A stretch of 64,000 nucleotides of DNA from Sphingomonas glacialis (lineage in GTDB: Bacteria; Pseudomonadota; Alphaproteobacteria; Sphingomonadales; Sphingomonadaceae). The notes beneath the pieces are model-generated. The model was not told the origin of the DNA. It did no database searches and was given only the letters and a program-made list of their open reading frames with translations. How positions within the stretch are numbered: position 1 is the first letter of the stretch; each line of letters starts with the position of its first letter. The stretch lies in the NCBI RefSeq assembly GCF_014653575.1, contig NZ_BNAQ01000001.1, positions 620,001 to 684,000 of the forward strand. Reading direction: 5' to 3'. The position numbers were made by a program, and so were the translations under genes. Of this stretch, positions 17,057 to 24,559 are shown piece by piece.

Positions 17057-17593
17057 ATGCCGCAAACGCCCCCACAGGCGGCCGCGCCCGCGCGCGCGCC
17101 TGCCAAGCCCGCTATCGTCGCGTTGGCCGCAGCGGTTGGCCTCACCTGCGCCACTATCATCTCCCCGTTCGTCTCGGGTTGGGAGAGCGGCGGACAGCAG
17201 CATCTCGTGCCCTACCGCGACGTCGTCGGGGTCTGGACGCAGTGTGACGGCGAGACGCTCGGGGTCACCGCGACGTCGCCGAAAGAAACGCCGGCAGGCT
17301 GTGCGGTGAAGCTCGACACGCGGCTTGCGGGGTTTGCGCAGCAGGTCGTCGCGTGCTCGCCGGGCCTGCGCGGGCGCGACAATCAATGGGCCGCCGCGAC
17401 CAGCCTCGCCTACAATATCGGCGTCAAGGCCTACTGCGGCTCCACGGTCGATCGCCGGTTCGACGCGCGCCAATGGGCCGCCGCCTGCGACGCTTTCCTG
17501 ATGTGGAACAAGGCAGGCGGCCGCGTCGTCGCCGGGCTCGCCAACCGCCGCGCCGCCGAGCGCGCGCTTTGCATGAAGGACCTGCCGAAATGA
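17057..17593 (+). CDS. Endolysin, GH24 phage lysozyme with N-terminal membrane segment
   Basis: A 178-residue glycoside hydrolase 24 (T4-lysozyme type) that cleaves the peptidoglycan glycan strand. The catalytic triad fits E43 (GWESGG), D55 (PYRDVVGVW) and T61 (WTQCDGETLG), with a three-residue insertion between E and D seen in the alphaproteobacterial phage subfamily. The C-terminal lobe has WAAATSLAYNIGVKAYCGST and LANRRAAERALC. Residues 18-40 are hydrophobic and follow a Pro/Ala-rich N-terminus, suggesting a signal-arrest-release (SAR) mode of export. GGAG precedes the ATG. The stop overlaps the holin-like gene. Confidence 0.88.
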   Translation: MPQTPPQAAAPARAPAKPAIVALAAAVGLTCATIISPFVSGWESGGQQHLVPYRDVVGVWTQCDGETLGVTATSPKETPAGCAVKLDTRLAGFAQQVVACSPGLRGRDNQWAAATSLAYNIGVKAYCGSTVDRRFDARQWAAACDAFLMWNKAGGRVVAGLANRRAAERALCMKDLPK

Positions 17594-17901
17594 CCGATGA
17601 CACGACGCCGCCTATCCAGGCGGAGAAGAGCCCCGCGCGCGATCAGGCCGAGTCTGCCATCCGAAGCGTCCTGCTGGCGATCAGCGTCGTCACGGCACTC
17701 GCTGGTTTTGTGTCCAAGCACGATCTGGCCGGCTTCGTCGCGTACATGCAATCGAGCGACTTCCTCGCTGCGCTCGCTGCGCTGATCGGCACCGCGACGT
17801 TCGGGTGGGGCCAATGGAAGGCGCGACATCGTTCGCAGCAGCTCGCCGCCATCGCCGCCGACCCGCGCGTTCCCGACCAAGTTGCAAAACTAAAGCCATG
17901 A
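17590..17901 (+). CDS. Holin-like membrane protein
   Basis: The ATGA overlap with the lysozyme gene fixes the start. The 103-residue protein has two transmembrane segments (about 24-43, SVLLAISVVTALAGF, and about 58-74, FLAALAALIGTATFGW), a short loop and a basic C-terminal tail with KARHRSQQ. That topology and the position between lysozyme and spanin genes fit a holin. If the lysozyme is a SAR endolysin this would be a pinholin-type protein. Family membership is not certain. Confidence 0.6.
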   Translation: MTDDTTPPIQAEKSPARDQAESAIRSVLLAISVVTALAGFVSKHDLAGFVAYMQSSDFLAALAALIGTATFGWGQWKARHRSQQLAAIAADPRVPDQVAKLKP

Positions 17902-18368
17902 TCAGCGCCGGATTCGAAGCCCTTAAGCTGCTGCTCGCCGGCTGGGCGACTGCAGCCCTCGCCTTCCTTAAGGCAGTCCCCTGGTGGATTTGGGCCATCC
18001 TCGCCGCGCTGATCCTGCTGCTCGCGGTCTACCTCCACGGCGAGAAGGCCGGCGAAACCAAGGGCGCCGCCAAGATCGAAAAGCGCGACATCGCTGCTCA
18101 CGCAATGACTGTCGCCGAATCGAAGGCTGATACCACTGCGGCGCAAACGACTACCGACGCGATCGGGAAACGCATGGCGCGCGTCGACGCCGCCACCACC
18201 GATCTCGTCCGCTCCAAGCTCAAGGAAATGTCCGATGCGATTGCCGTACCCGCTGCGCCTGCTGGCGATCCTCCCGCTCGCGTTGACACTCGAAGCCTGT
18301 CAGCATCCATCGACGCCCTCGTCGAACGCGCGAACGGACAGGCCGACGCTGCCGACGCTCAACCCTGA
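17898..18368 (+). CDS. Inner-membrane spanin subunit (i-spanin, Rz-like)
   Basis: Starts in an ATGA overlap with the holin-like gene. The 156-residue product has hydrophobic segments at about 12-24 and 27-46 (WWIWAILAALILLLAVYLHG) and then a long alanine-rich periplasmic helix with Lys/Glu patterning (KAGETKGAAKIEKRD). This is the i-spanin form. The o-spanin gene begins inside it in another frame at 18235. The two proteins would join inner and outer membranes and complete lysis. Confidence 0.72.
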   Translation: MISAGFEALKLLLAGWATAALAFLKAVPWWIWAILAALILLLAVYLHGEKAGETKGAAKIEKRDIAAHAMTVAESKADTTAAQTTTDAIGKRMARVDAATTDLVRSKLKEMSDAIAVPAAPAGDPPARVDTRSLSASIDALVERANGQADAADAQP

Positions 18369-18591
18369 GTTCGTCCAAGCCTTCCACCTCAAGCCGCTCG
18401 GTCATCCCGAAACCGGCGTGATGGTCCAGATCGATCAGGGCTACCTGCAGGCGATGGGCGCGCTGCTTGCCGAGGCGATCGGTGACGTCGCCAAGGCCAA
18501 CACGCACGCGGCTGGCGTGAAGCAGGAGCGGCGGTGCCTGAAGGCCATATGGACGACCGGCAGCGCGCCCGCGGACTGCCCCAAGAATTAA
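18235..18591 (+). CDS. Outer-membrane spanin lipoprotein (o-spanin, Rz1-like)
   Basis: A 118-residue lipoprotein with a type II signal sequence (LLAILPLALTLEAC), lipobox LEAC with C22 as the modified residue. A Pro/Ser/Thr-rich segment follows, then a short helical part, DQGYLQAMGALLAEAIGDVA, and a C-terminal Cys pair. Its first 134 bases overlap the 3' end of the i-spanin gene in the +1 frame, the classical Rz/Rz1 overlapping architecture, and the product is longer than most Rz1 proteins (about 40-60 mature residues). Confidence 0.75.
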   Translation: MRLPYPLRLLAILPLALTLEACQHPSTPSSNARTDRPTLPTLNPEFVQAFHLKPLGHPETGVMVQIDQGYLQAMGALLAEAIGDVAKANTHAAGVKQERRCLKAIWTTGSAPADCPKN

Positions 18592-18613
18592 ATCCCCATC
18601 GGAGGAATAAACT

Positions 18614-19444
18614 ATGACCCGACTGCGCTTCGCAGTAGGCGCGATCGCGCTCGCCTTCAGTTTCTCGGCATCCATCGCGCCTGCATCCGGCCAGGTCATC
18701 ACCTCGGGATCTTCGCTGAACGGTGATTCGGCAACCGTCTATGTCACCCTGCCGAGCGGCAAGGTGTTGCGGGTCACGCCGACGGTGCCGGTCGATGCAA
18801 ACGGCAACGTGCTGACAGGCGGCGGCGGCGACGCCAGCGCAACAAACCAGACCTCGCAGATCACGCTCGAGCAGTCCATCCGCGACGAGATCGGGGCTAT
18901 TTCGGGCACGCCGACCGCGAACACGCTGCAGGGTCGGCTTGAGGCGATGCGCGTGCTTCTCGCGGCACCGGTCTTGGCGTCGGGTGCGGCGACGAGCGTG
19001 CTTCAAGGCACGATTAACTCTTCGATTGGCACGCTCCAAACTACTTTGCACGCCGACATGATCGCGCCCACACCTGCGGGTAGTAATCTGATCGGCGGTG
19101 TAGATGTGCGAACGCCTGCCGCCACCTCCACCCCGCTAAGCTGGTCGGTAAGCACGACGACGACGGTAGGCCCGTGGACGCCGCAAACCGGCCGCGCGAT
19201 CTACCTGACCAAGACCAGCACCGACACGGCAACGATTAACGTGACGGTGACGACGACGGGGGCATGCGCAGGTGGTGTGCCGTTGATGGCGGCGAATTTC
19301 AGCTATTCCGCGGGCAATTTGGTCAGCACGTCGACCAAGGGGCGCGAGCAACTCGATCCCGAGCAAAGCACCGCTGCGCAATACTGCGTCACCATCACCC
19401 CCGGCACGAACGGGGTCACCAGCTCAGGGAGTCTTTCGCAATGA
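18614..19444 (+). CDS. Predicted exported phage-encoded protein, 276 aa
   Basis: The start follows GGAGGAATAAACT, a very strong ribosome-binding site. Residues 1-27 look like a signal peptide (RLRFAVGAIALAFSFSASIA, then PASGQ). The rest is Ser/Thr/Gly-rich and beta-predicted, with two Cys late in the chain (TTGACAGG, AAQYCVTIT). It overlaps the tailspike gene through ATGA. The function is not recognised. Export by the host of a protein coupled to a tailspike gene is odd; the hydrophobic start might instead be a virion-assembly segment. Confidence 0.55.
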   Translation: MTRLRFAVGAIALAFSFSASIAPASGQVITSGSSLNGDSATVYVTLPSGKVLRVTPTVPVDANGNVLTGGGGDASATNQTSQITLEQSIRDEIGAISGTPTANTLQGRLEAMRVLLAAPVLASGAATSVLQGTINSSIGTLQTTLHADMIAPTPAGSNLIGGVDVRTPAATSTPLSWSVSTTTTVGPWTPQTGRAIYLTKTSTDTATINVTVTTTGACAGGVPLMAANFSYSAGNLVSTSTKGREQLDPEQSTAAQYCVTITPGTNGVTSSGSLSQ

Positions 19445-21228
19445 GCATCGCCATGGATGCCGCAACATTCGCGCTCGCAAATGATGGTGTGATCTACTTT
19501 GACCACTACCGGCAAGCTGGTGACGCGGACGACACTCAGTCGGTTTACCGCGCGCTTGCGAAGGGCAAATACGTCAAGGGGCGCGGAGACCGGACGTACA
19601 CGTTCAGCGACCTCACGCTGACGACGAACGCTGTGCTTGATCTGACGAGCTGCACCGTGTTCCGCGGTTCCAGCGGCAAGTATGCCGTGGATTTGAGCGC
19701 CTACCATGGCGAACTCATCGGCGGTGATTTCGTCGGTCAGTATCGCTGGGCTCGAACGACGATCACGGCAGCGGCTGCAATCGGCGCGCCGTCGGTTACG
19801 GTCGCCGATGCGAGCAAGCTGCAAGTCGGCATGTACGTGGTCCATGCCTCGACGTTCGAAAGCTACGTCGAGCCGAACCTCATCACCGGCATCATGGGCA
19901 ACGTCGTCAGCTTCGATCACCCCTTGCGCGGCGCGGTTTCGGGCGGCGAGGCGTTCCATGCCGGCTTCCCGATGATCATCACCAAGGGTGGCGCGGTGCA
20001 GGGCGCAATGCGCAACAGCTACGTGCGCCAGTGCCTATTCGGCGTCCAGACCGGCGCGCAGGGGGTTGCGGGCGGCAACACATTCACGTTTTTTGACGGT
20101 GTTCGAGTCTCGGATTACGTGGGGGCCGCTTTCATCTTCGCCGACAACTCAGCGGGGGAGAACGTCAGCAACTTCCTCGCGGCTGGCGGGCGCACACAGA
20201 CGCTGAGCTACACCGCGACGGCCGGGCAGACCCGCTTTGCGTTCCCGTTCGAGATGACGAAGCGCGTGTGGCGTTGGGGCACCGAGCCCAGCATCCGCGC
20301 GACCGTCAACGGAACCACGCTCGCGGTTTCAAGCTATACTGTGGACACGGCAACGGGCGAGATCGTCCTGTCCACGCCATGCGCAGCCGGTGATGCGGTA
20401 GTGGCTATGAACATCGAGGTGGGCGCGTTCGGTATCATGGCTCTTGGAGTAACGGCTATTGCAGCATCCTCAATCGAGCGGATGACTGCTGGGCTGGTGA
20501 TCACGACCGTTGTCGGACAGTTTATTGAAGACGCAGAGCTTGGTTTCATCGCCAACGTGCAGACGGATACGTCCGGCTACGCCGCTGCACTGATTCGCAA
20601 TTCTTCAAGCATTCATCACCGGGCGAGCGATTTTCTCTATTCGCCCAAGGGGGTTATCTACGACGGTTGCACCAAGTGCTCGCTGACAGGCGGGTTCTCG
20701 ACTTCCCAGATGCCCGATGCCGATGAGTTTGTCGTCACGTCGAGTAAGCGTGAGATCGACATTCGTACGGGATCGACGGGCATTAATGTAGCTTGGGCGG
20801 ACTGGACTTCCTCGACAAAGACTTATGCATCAGGTGCACTGGCTGTGCAAACGACCGCCCCTGTTTCGCTCACCCCGTTTGGTTTATCGATCGGCGGCGT
20901 CTCGACGGGACGGTTAGCGCTCTACGGCACGACGGGTAATGGACTGTTCCAAGTCTCAGACGACTGCCAGGCTGTTTATCTAGGCGGCAGCGGATACAAC
21001 TATTTCCAAGCGACTTCGCCAAGTGCAACCCTCCGCATCGGCTCGGTGGGATCGGGTGGGCGTATGGAGTTTGTGGTAAGCGGGGCTGTACCGTACAGCA
21101 TCGAGAGCAACGGGCGGTTTATCGGACCGCTGCCACAGGCGACGGACAATGCCGATGCCATAGCGAAGGGCTACGCGGTCGGGACTTGGTACAAGAAGCC
21201 GGACGGATCGCATTGGGAGCGTATCTAG
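19441..21228 (+). CDS. Tailspike protein, right-handed beta-helix type
   Basis: A 595-residue protein that starts with YFDHYRQAGDADDTQSVYRA, the turn typical of pectate-lyase-like tailspikes, followed by short repeated coils (YTFSDLTLTTNAVLDLTSC; HRASDFLYSPKGVIYDGC). It ends with a module AIAKGYAVGTWYKKPDGSHW that resembles the C-terminal chaperone-like or trimerisation ends of spikes. The start overlaps the previous stop (ATGA). Codon use is less GC-rich than in neighbours (TTA, TCA, GGG codons), consistent with a swapped receptor-binding gene. Catalytic residues are not assigned. Confidence 0.65.
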   Translation: MSIAMDAATFALANDGVIYFDHYRQAGDADDTQSVYRALAKGKYVKGRGDRTYTFSDLTLTTNAVLDLTSCTVFRGSSGKYAVDLSAYHGELIGGDFVGQYRWARTTITAAAAIGAPSVTVADASKLQVGMYVVHASTFESYVEPNLITGIMGNVVSFDHPLRGAVSGGEAFHAGFPMIITKGGAVQGAMRNSYVRQCLFGVQTGAQGVAGGNTFTFFDGVRVSDYVGAAFIFADNSAGENVSNFLAAGGRTQTLSYTATAGQTRFAFPFEMTKRVWRWGTEPSIRATVNGTTLAVSSYTVDTATGEIVLSTPCAAGDAVVAMNIEVGAFGIMALGVTAIAASSIERMTAGLVITTVVGQFIEDAELGFIANVQTDTSGYAAALIRNSSSIHHRASDFLYSPKGVIYDGCTKCSLTGGFSTSQMPDADEFVVTSSKREIDIRTGSTGINVAWADWTSSTKTYASGALAVQTTAPVSLTPFGLSIGGVSTGRLALYGTTGNGLFQVSDDCQAVYLGGSGYNYFQATSPSATLRIGSVGSGGRMEFVVSGAVPYSIESNGRFIGPLPQATDNADAIAKGYAVGTWYKKPDGSHWERI

Positions 21229-21261
21229 TTAATGCACTTGGGGCTTCGTGCCTCGGGCGCC

Positions 21262-21420
21262 CTAAATATCAAGGTTCCTGCGCCTAATCTCCGCCAGCGC
21301 AACTTCGTCCACCTCGTCCGGTTCCTCGGCAGCCCTACGCCAATGCGCGAGTAGCTGTTCGTCGGTGTAGGCGCTGAACCGGGTTGTCCAGACGGCGCGG
21401 TCGAGGTCGGAGATTGGCAT
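21262..21420 (-). CDS. Small hypothetical phage protein, 52 aa
   Basis: Minus-strand frame encoding 52 residues: starts PISDLDRAVWTTRFSAYTDE, continues EQLLAHWRRAAEEPDEVDEV and ends RRRNLDI. The composition and codon pattern are those of a real small helical protein, whereas the longer overlapping frame is Pro/Arg/Ser-rich noise. It is the last gene of the leftward methyltransferase operon, 44 bases after the preceding gene. No clear ribosome-binding site is seen before the ATG. Function unknown. Confidence 0.5.
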   Translation of the reverse strand: MPISDLDRAVWTTRFSAYTDEQLLAHWRRAAEEPDEVDEVALAEIRRRNLDI

Positions 21421-21464
21421 GGGGGGATCGTGCGCGGGGCGGGTGATTCTGGCAAGGGCTGCTG

Positions 21465-21686
21465 TTAAACGCCGTTCTCACGATCCTGCGGCTTCAGGTC
21501 GGAGAAATTGCGGTCGCTGGGCCGCGCCTCGCACCCGTTGGCGTAGATCACGACATCGCCGTCTGCCATCTCGCGCCGCATGCGGTTGTCATTGCCCACG
21601 TGGATGAAGCCGGGCTTTCCCCAGACGCGCACTGCCGACCAATATTCCTCGCCGCGGAACCCGACGAAGTGGACAGCCGGTTTCAC
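21465..21686 (-). CDS. Small hypothetical phage protein, 73 aa
   Basis: Starts with GTG at 21686, overlapping the stop of the upstream gene (GTGA). The sequence VHFVGFRGEEYWSAVRVWGK, then FIHVGNDNRMRREMADGD, is of a type I have seen in many alphaproteobacterial prophages and plasmids: a short protein with alternating aromatic and charged residues. The C-terminus is charged and probably disordered. The longer in-frame extension upstream is antisense to the neighbour and rejected. Function unknown. Confidence 0.6.
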   Translation of the reverse strand: MKPAVHFVGFRGEEYWSAVRVWGKPGFIHVGNDNRMRREMADGDVVIYANGCEARPSDRNFSDLKPQDRENGV

Positions 21687-22030
21687 GGGGCCCCCATCTC
21701 CCCATCCAAGCGGGAGAGCGCGGCGAGGGCTGCTCGGGCGGACGGTTCCCAATCGTTCCATTCTTCGAACACGCGCTCATCAAGCGTTTGAGCGTCGTTC
21801 GGCCCAGTATACTCGACATTCACTTCGCAGATCGCCCTCGCCACCCGCTCGACCGTCCCCGCATCCTCTGGCGCTGGGGGACGGGTGGCGGAACGGGCGA
21901 ACTGCATCATGTGGTCGCGCGCTACCCGTATCGTTGTGTCGCTGATACGGCTTGGACCGATGATATCTCGAAGCAATGCCTCGGCCTCGGCGTATCCGAC
22001 CACCTCCCCCGCGTCTCTCTCGTTATGCAC
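21683..22030 (-). CDS. Hypothetical phage protein, 115 aa
   Basis: Overlaps both neighbours: 8 bases with the upstream 153-aa gene and 4 bases (GTGA) with the next. The protein is helical, with EAEALLRDIIGPSRISD near residue 15 and a middle segment TVERVARAICEVNVEY, followed by a C-terminal half rich in Glu and Trp (VFEEWNDWEPSARAAL). This layout is common among small prophage proteins of unknown role; nothing indicates membrane location or metal binding. Confidence 0.55.
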   Translation of the reverse strand: MHNERDAGEVVGYAEAEALLRDIIGPSRISDTTIRVARDHMMQFARSATRPPAPEDAGTVERVARAICEVNVEYTGPNDAQTLDERVFEEWNDWEPSARAALAALSRLDGEMGAP

Positions 22031-22484
22031 TTGGTGTCTCCCTGATGGCGGCGGCGAGGTTGCGAGCCGCGCAATGGTGAGCCGAATGGATGGTGCCCTT
22101 TATCTGGCAGTCCTCCGACCGTTTGACGTTCTCGCTGCTCCACTCGCCGCCATGTAAGATCGGATCGAGCAGCACAGAGTCGCCGCAGATTTCCATGTTG
22201 ACCTCGGAATACTGCTCGCAGATCAACGCCGCTCGCTCCCGCTCCCCCGCAACCGCAGCCGCAACCCGCGCGTCCTCGCCGGCGATGTGGGCGAGAAGGG
22301 TCGGAAGCGCGCGCATGGAGGCTTTGGCGAACGCTTCATAGGCTGGCCGATGCTTTGAGCTCGTCCCGCTATAATAGCGAATGTCGTCCTCTTCCTGAAC
22401 TGCCCGCTCCAGCAGCCCCACCAGCGCCTCAACGTCCAGTTGGGCGGTCGGCAGCGCTTCGGATTGTTCGGGGGGCAGCGTCAT
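22023..22484 (-). CDS. Hypothetical phage protein, 153 aa
   Basis: Start chosen at ATG 22484 because it overlaps the stop of the upstream gene (ATGA, 22481-22484); the longer frame upstream is antisense-like. The helical N-terminal half has QLDVEALVGLLERAVQEEDD. Then follow ALICEQYSEVNMEICGDSVL and SAHHCAARNLAAAIRETPSA, giving four cysteines in the C-terminal half. The ending HCAARNLAAAIR resembles the end of small phage proteins annotated only as hypothetical. Function unknown. Confidence 0.55.
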   Translation of the reverse strand: MTLPPEQSEALPTAQLDVEALVGLLERAVQEEDDIRYYSGTSSKHRPAYEAFAKASMRALPTLLAHIAGEDARVAAAVAGERERAALICEQYSEVNMEICGDSVLLDPILHGGEWSSENVKRSEDCQIKGTIHSAHHCAARNLAAAIRETPSA

Positions 22485-22729
22485 GCGGATGGTCCTTCTG
22501 CGGCGGCAGCGAACGCGGCTTTGATCGCCTCCATGAGCGTACCGAATGTCTCGACCAACAGGCCGAACTCGGCGACTTTCCCACCGTCCTTGTCGGTGAT
22601 CTTGATATAGATTGCTGACTGTGGGGCACTGTCCTCGAATGGGTGGATCGCACCGAGCGCGACCGTGCATTCGCCTCCAGACGGAGCGGTAAGAGCGATC
22701 GCCCTTCCATCGAAGCTATATCCTATCAC
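22481..22729 (-). CDS. Hypothetical phage protein, 82 aa
   Basis: GTG start at 22729 overlaps the upstream stop (GTGA). The product begins VIGYSFDGRAIALTAPSGGE and continues SAIYIKITDKDGGKVAEFGL, reading as a small beta-sheet fold, then a helix (LMEAIKAAFAAAAEG). Its stop overlaps the next start by ATGA. It belongs to the tightly coupled leftward operon with the methyltransferases. Function unknown. Confidence 0.55.
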   Translation of the reverse strand: MIGYSFDGRAIALTAPSGGECTVALGAIHPFEDSAPQSAIYIKITDKDGGKVAEFGLLVETFGTLMEAIKAAFAAAAEGPSA

Positions 22730-22935
22730 GCTCTGGTTTCCTCTTCGGGCTCGACGGGGGTTGGGAGAGATGGGAGGGCGGCGAAGGCGGCTCGCAATGT
22801 CCCTTCCGACAGCGCAAGCCACTTCTTTTTGGTCGCGCGGGGCGTCTCTTCCCACGGCGTCAAACGCTTCCCGGCTTGCTGGGTATTCCGCAGATGCTTC
22901 GCGCCAGCAGCGACCATGGCTTCGGTAATGGTCAC
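22726..22935 (-). CDS. Hypothetical phage protein, 69 aa
   Basis: GTG start at 22935; this start overlaps (GTGA) the position where the intact methyltransferase frame would stop (22932-22934), so the pair was once translationally coupled. The protein is basic and helical (TITEAMVAAGAKHLRNTQQA, then PRATKKKWLALSEGTLRAAF). The same frame is open upstream through most of the methyltransferase gene, giving a misleading 319-codon frame. Function unknown. Confidence 0.5.
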   Translation of the reverse strand: MTITEAMVAAGAKHLRNTQQAGKRLTPWEETPRATKKKWLALSEGTLRAAFAALPSLPTPVEPEEETRA

Positions 22936-23002
22936 GCTGCGAGCCTCTGCAAAATAGAAAGGCCGATCATCTCTGGGATTTGGGGAACGACGGCGTTGCT
23001 CA
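22932..23002 (-). pseudogene. Displaced C-terminal motif X of the upstream methyltransferase
   Basis: Reading the minus strand in the third frame gives ALSNAVVPQIPEMIGLSI and then a stop at 22932-22934. This is the conserved last motif (motif X, usually LGNAVVPQ) of cytosine-5 methyltransferases. The adjacent methyltransferase frame ends at 23000 just before it, so one base appears to be missing between the two. Either a real frameshift or a sequencing error explains it. Confidence 0.7.
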
Positions 23003-23689
23003 GCGCTCCAGTCGGTCCACCCGATTGGGAACCCCATGTGCCCCTCTAGCCACTCTGGGTTCAGCGGCCCGCCATGATGCGAAGCCGTGGCTCCGCCCTT
23101 GGTCGTAGACGAAGGAGAGTAGCCCATCCGGCGATAGAATTCGGCGCGGTTCGTCCCTGAGCTGTTCTTGCCCGAACACTTCCGCGGTGTAGGCCATAAT
23201 CCAGACCCGATCCCGCGGATGAGGCGCACCAACGGCGGAAGCCGGTATGCAATCCCATTCGACACGAAACCCGATCTCGGCCAAATCGGCAACGACCTCG
23301 CCGAGACCGTCTCCGCACAAGGCTGAGACATTTTCCACGATAACGATCCGGGGTTCAAGCTCGCGAACAAGGCGGGCGTACTCACGCCAAAGCCCAGAGC
23401 GCGCACCAGCAAGTCCCGATCCGGCATGGGCGGCACGGGATAAGTCTTGGCACGGAAACCCGCCGCATATCGCATCCACGCGAATTCCATCTGCGGAGAG
23501 CTGCTTGCCTGTAAGTTTGCGGATGTCATGGTAGCAAGGCACCTCGGGCCAGTGTTTCGCCAGCACGCGCCGGCAGAATGGATCGATTTCGCAAAATGCA
23601 GCGGTTTCGAAACCGCCCGTTCGCTCCAGGCCAAGGTCAAAGCCTCCGATGCCTGCAAAGAGCGACAGGACGCGCAGTTTCCCACTCAT
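23000..23689 (-). CDS. DNA (cytosine-5) methyltransferase, frameshifted at the C-terminus
   Basis: A 229-residue C5-cytosine DNA methyltransferase. Motif I is VLSLFAGIGGFDLGLE (residues 7-22), motif IV is GGFPCQDLS with catalytic C80, motif VI is ENV at 119-121, and motif VIII follows GAPHPRDRVW. The frame stops right after PNRVDRLER, before motif X, which is present in a different frame at 22932-23002. Motif X packs against motif I and helps bind S-adenosylmethionine, so the visible product may be inactive. The start overlaps the upstream gene (ATGA). Such genes protect phage DNA from restriction. Confidence 0.85.
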   Translation of the reverse strand: MSGKLRVLSLFAGIGGFDLGLERTGGFETAAFCEIDPFCRRVLAKHWPEVPCYHDIRKLTGKQLSADGIRVDAICGGFPCQDLSRAAHAGSGLAGARSGLWREYARLVRELEPRIVIVENVSALCGDGLGEVVADLAEIGFRVEWDCIPASAVGAPHPRDRVWIMAYTAEVFGQEQLRDEPRRILSPDGLLSFVYDQGRSHGFASWRAAEPRVARGAHGVPNRVDRLER

Positions 23690-23856
23690 ACCCCGTCACC
23701 CCCAAGGCGCGCGATCTCGGACGTTGGCGAGGGGGTGGGCCCTTTCCGACAAACAAAACCCAGCGCTGTGCCCTCAACCCGGTACACAGCGAGAATATCG
23801 CGGAAGACGCGTTGAAAAGACGCGGGTTTCTGCTGACTCTTAATCAGCGGGTTCAT
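23686..23856 (-). CDS. Small hypothetical phage protein, 56 aa
   Basis: Linked by ATGA overlaps to both methyltransferase genes (23853-23856 and 23686-23689), which is strong evidence that this short frame is translated. The 56 residues begin MNPLIKSQQKPASFQRVFRD, continue ILAVYRVEGTALGF, and end in a Pro/Ser-rich tail. The N-terminal half is basic and helical. No family is recognised. It lies inside the methyltransferase operon and may be a modulator, but that is only context. Confidence 0.6.
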   Translation of the reverse strand: MNPLIKSQQKPASFQRVFRDILAVYRVEGTALGFVCRKGPTPSPTSEIARLGGDGV

Positions 23857-24533
23857 GCTGCCAGCCTTTGCCGGTCGAGGTGCGCGATAAGCTGGGCGCC
23901 GATAAAGCGCGTGTAGGCCGGCGGGATTGCCTCGCTCATTTCAGCAAGCGTCGCCCAGTCCATGCCCATCGCCTCAGCAGCAACGGGCTTGTGACCATTC
24001 GTCCAAGCGTCCCGCGTTCCCCGCCCACCGTGCTTTGCTGAGCGAATGCGTGCGTGTCCGCCATAGATGCCGACAACCGCGCGCTCAGAGTGCGAGCACA
24101 GCGGCGCAGATAGCAGGATATTGCTTTCAAACAGACGATGCCGGCGCAGATCAGCACCAGCCGCACCAAGCCCGAACATCGAGCCGCACAACGTCACCGG
24201 CTCGCGCATTTCACCTTCGGCACCCTCTACGTTCTCGATCACGTATGGCAGCGTCTGGATCATTTCGCGGACGCGGCCGATCAGGCGCGGCGCACCGATC
24301 GCGCCTGGGGCGTGCCGCATGTCAGTATAGCCCTGGCATGGCGGGCTGGCATGGATCGCGTCGAACGACCGCAAGAACCGCGCGTCGAGCGCAAGCACGT
24401 CAGTTTGCAGGAAGCCGAACGGATACCGCGGCTGCGGATTGATATCGACGCCGATCACGTCAAACCCGGCTTGATGGTAGCCCATCGCTGCACCGCCAGC
24501 GCAGCAGAACAGGTCGAGCAACCGAGGGCGCAT
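23853..24533 (-). CDS. Phage-type DNA (cytosine-5) methyltransferase
   Basis: A 226-residue protein from ATG at 24533. Motif I is LLDLFCCAGGAAMGYHQAGF (residues 5-24), motif IV is HASPPCQGYT with catalytic C66, and motif VI is VIENVEG with E100-N101-V102. The chain ends with FIGAQLIAHLD, the motif X position. It is shorter than chromosomal enzymes and has little space for a target-recognition domain, as in the small phage C5 methyltransferases. First gene of the leftward operon. Confidence 0.85.
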   Translation of the reverse strand: MRPRLLDLFCCAGGAAMGYHQAGFDVIGVDINPQPRYPFGFLQTDVLALDARFLRSFDAIHASPPCQGYTDMRHAPGAIGAPRLIGRVREMIQTLPYVIENVEGAEGEMREPVTLCGSMFGLGAAGADLRRHRLFESNILLSAPLCSHSERAVVGIYGGHARIRSAKHGGRGTRDAWTNGHKPVAAEAMGMDWATLAEMSEAIPPAYTRFIGAQLIAHLDRQRLAA

Positions 24534-24559
24534 CACAGCCCCACCCCGCGCCGATCCGA

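Noticed and set aside
22726..23685. A single 319-aa protein covering the methyltransferase region
   Set aside because: Its N-terminal two thirds are a shadow of the methyltransferase; only the last 69 codons (from GTG 22935) look like a separate gene. The middle part with methyltransferase-like motifs is noted as a finding.
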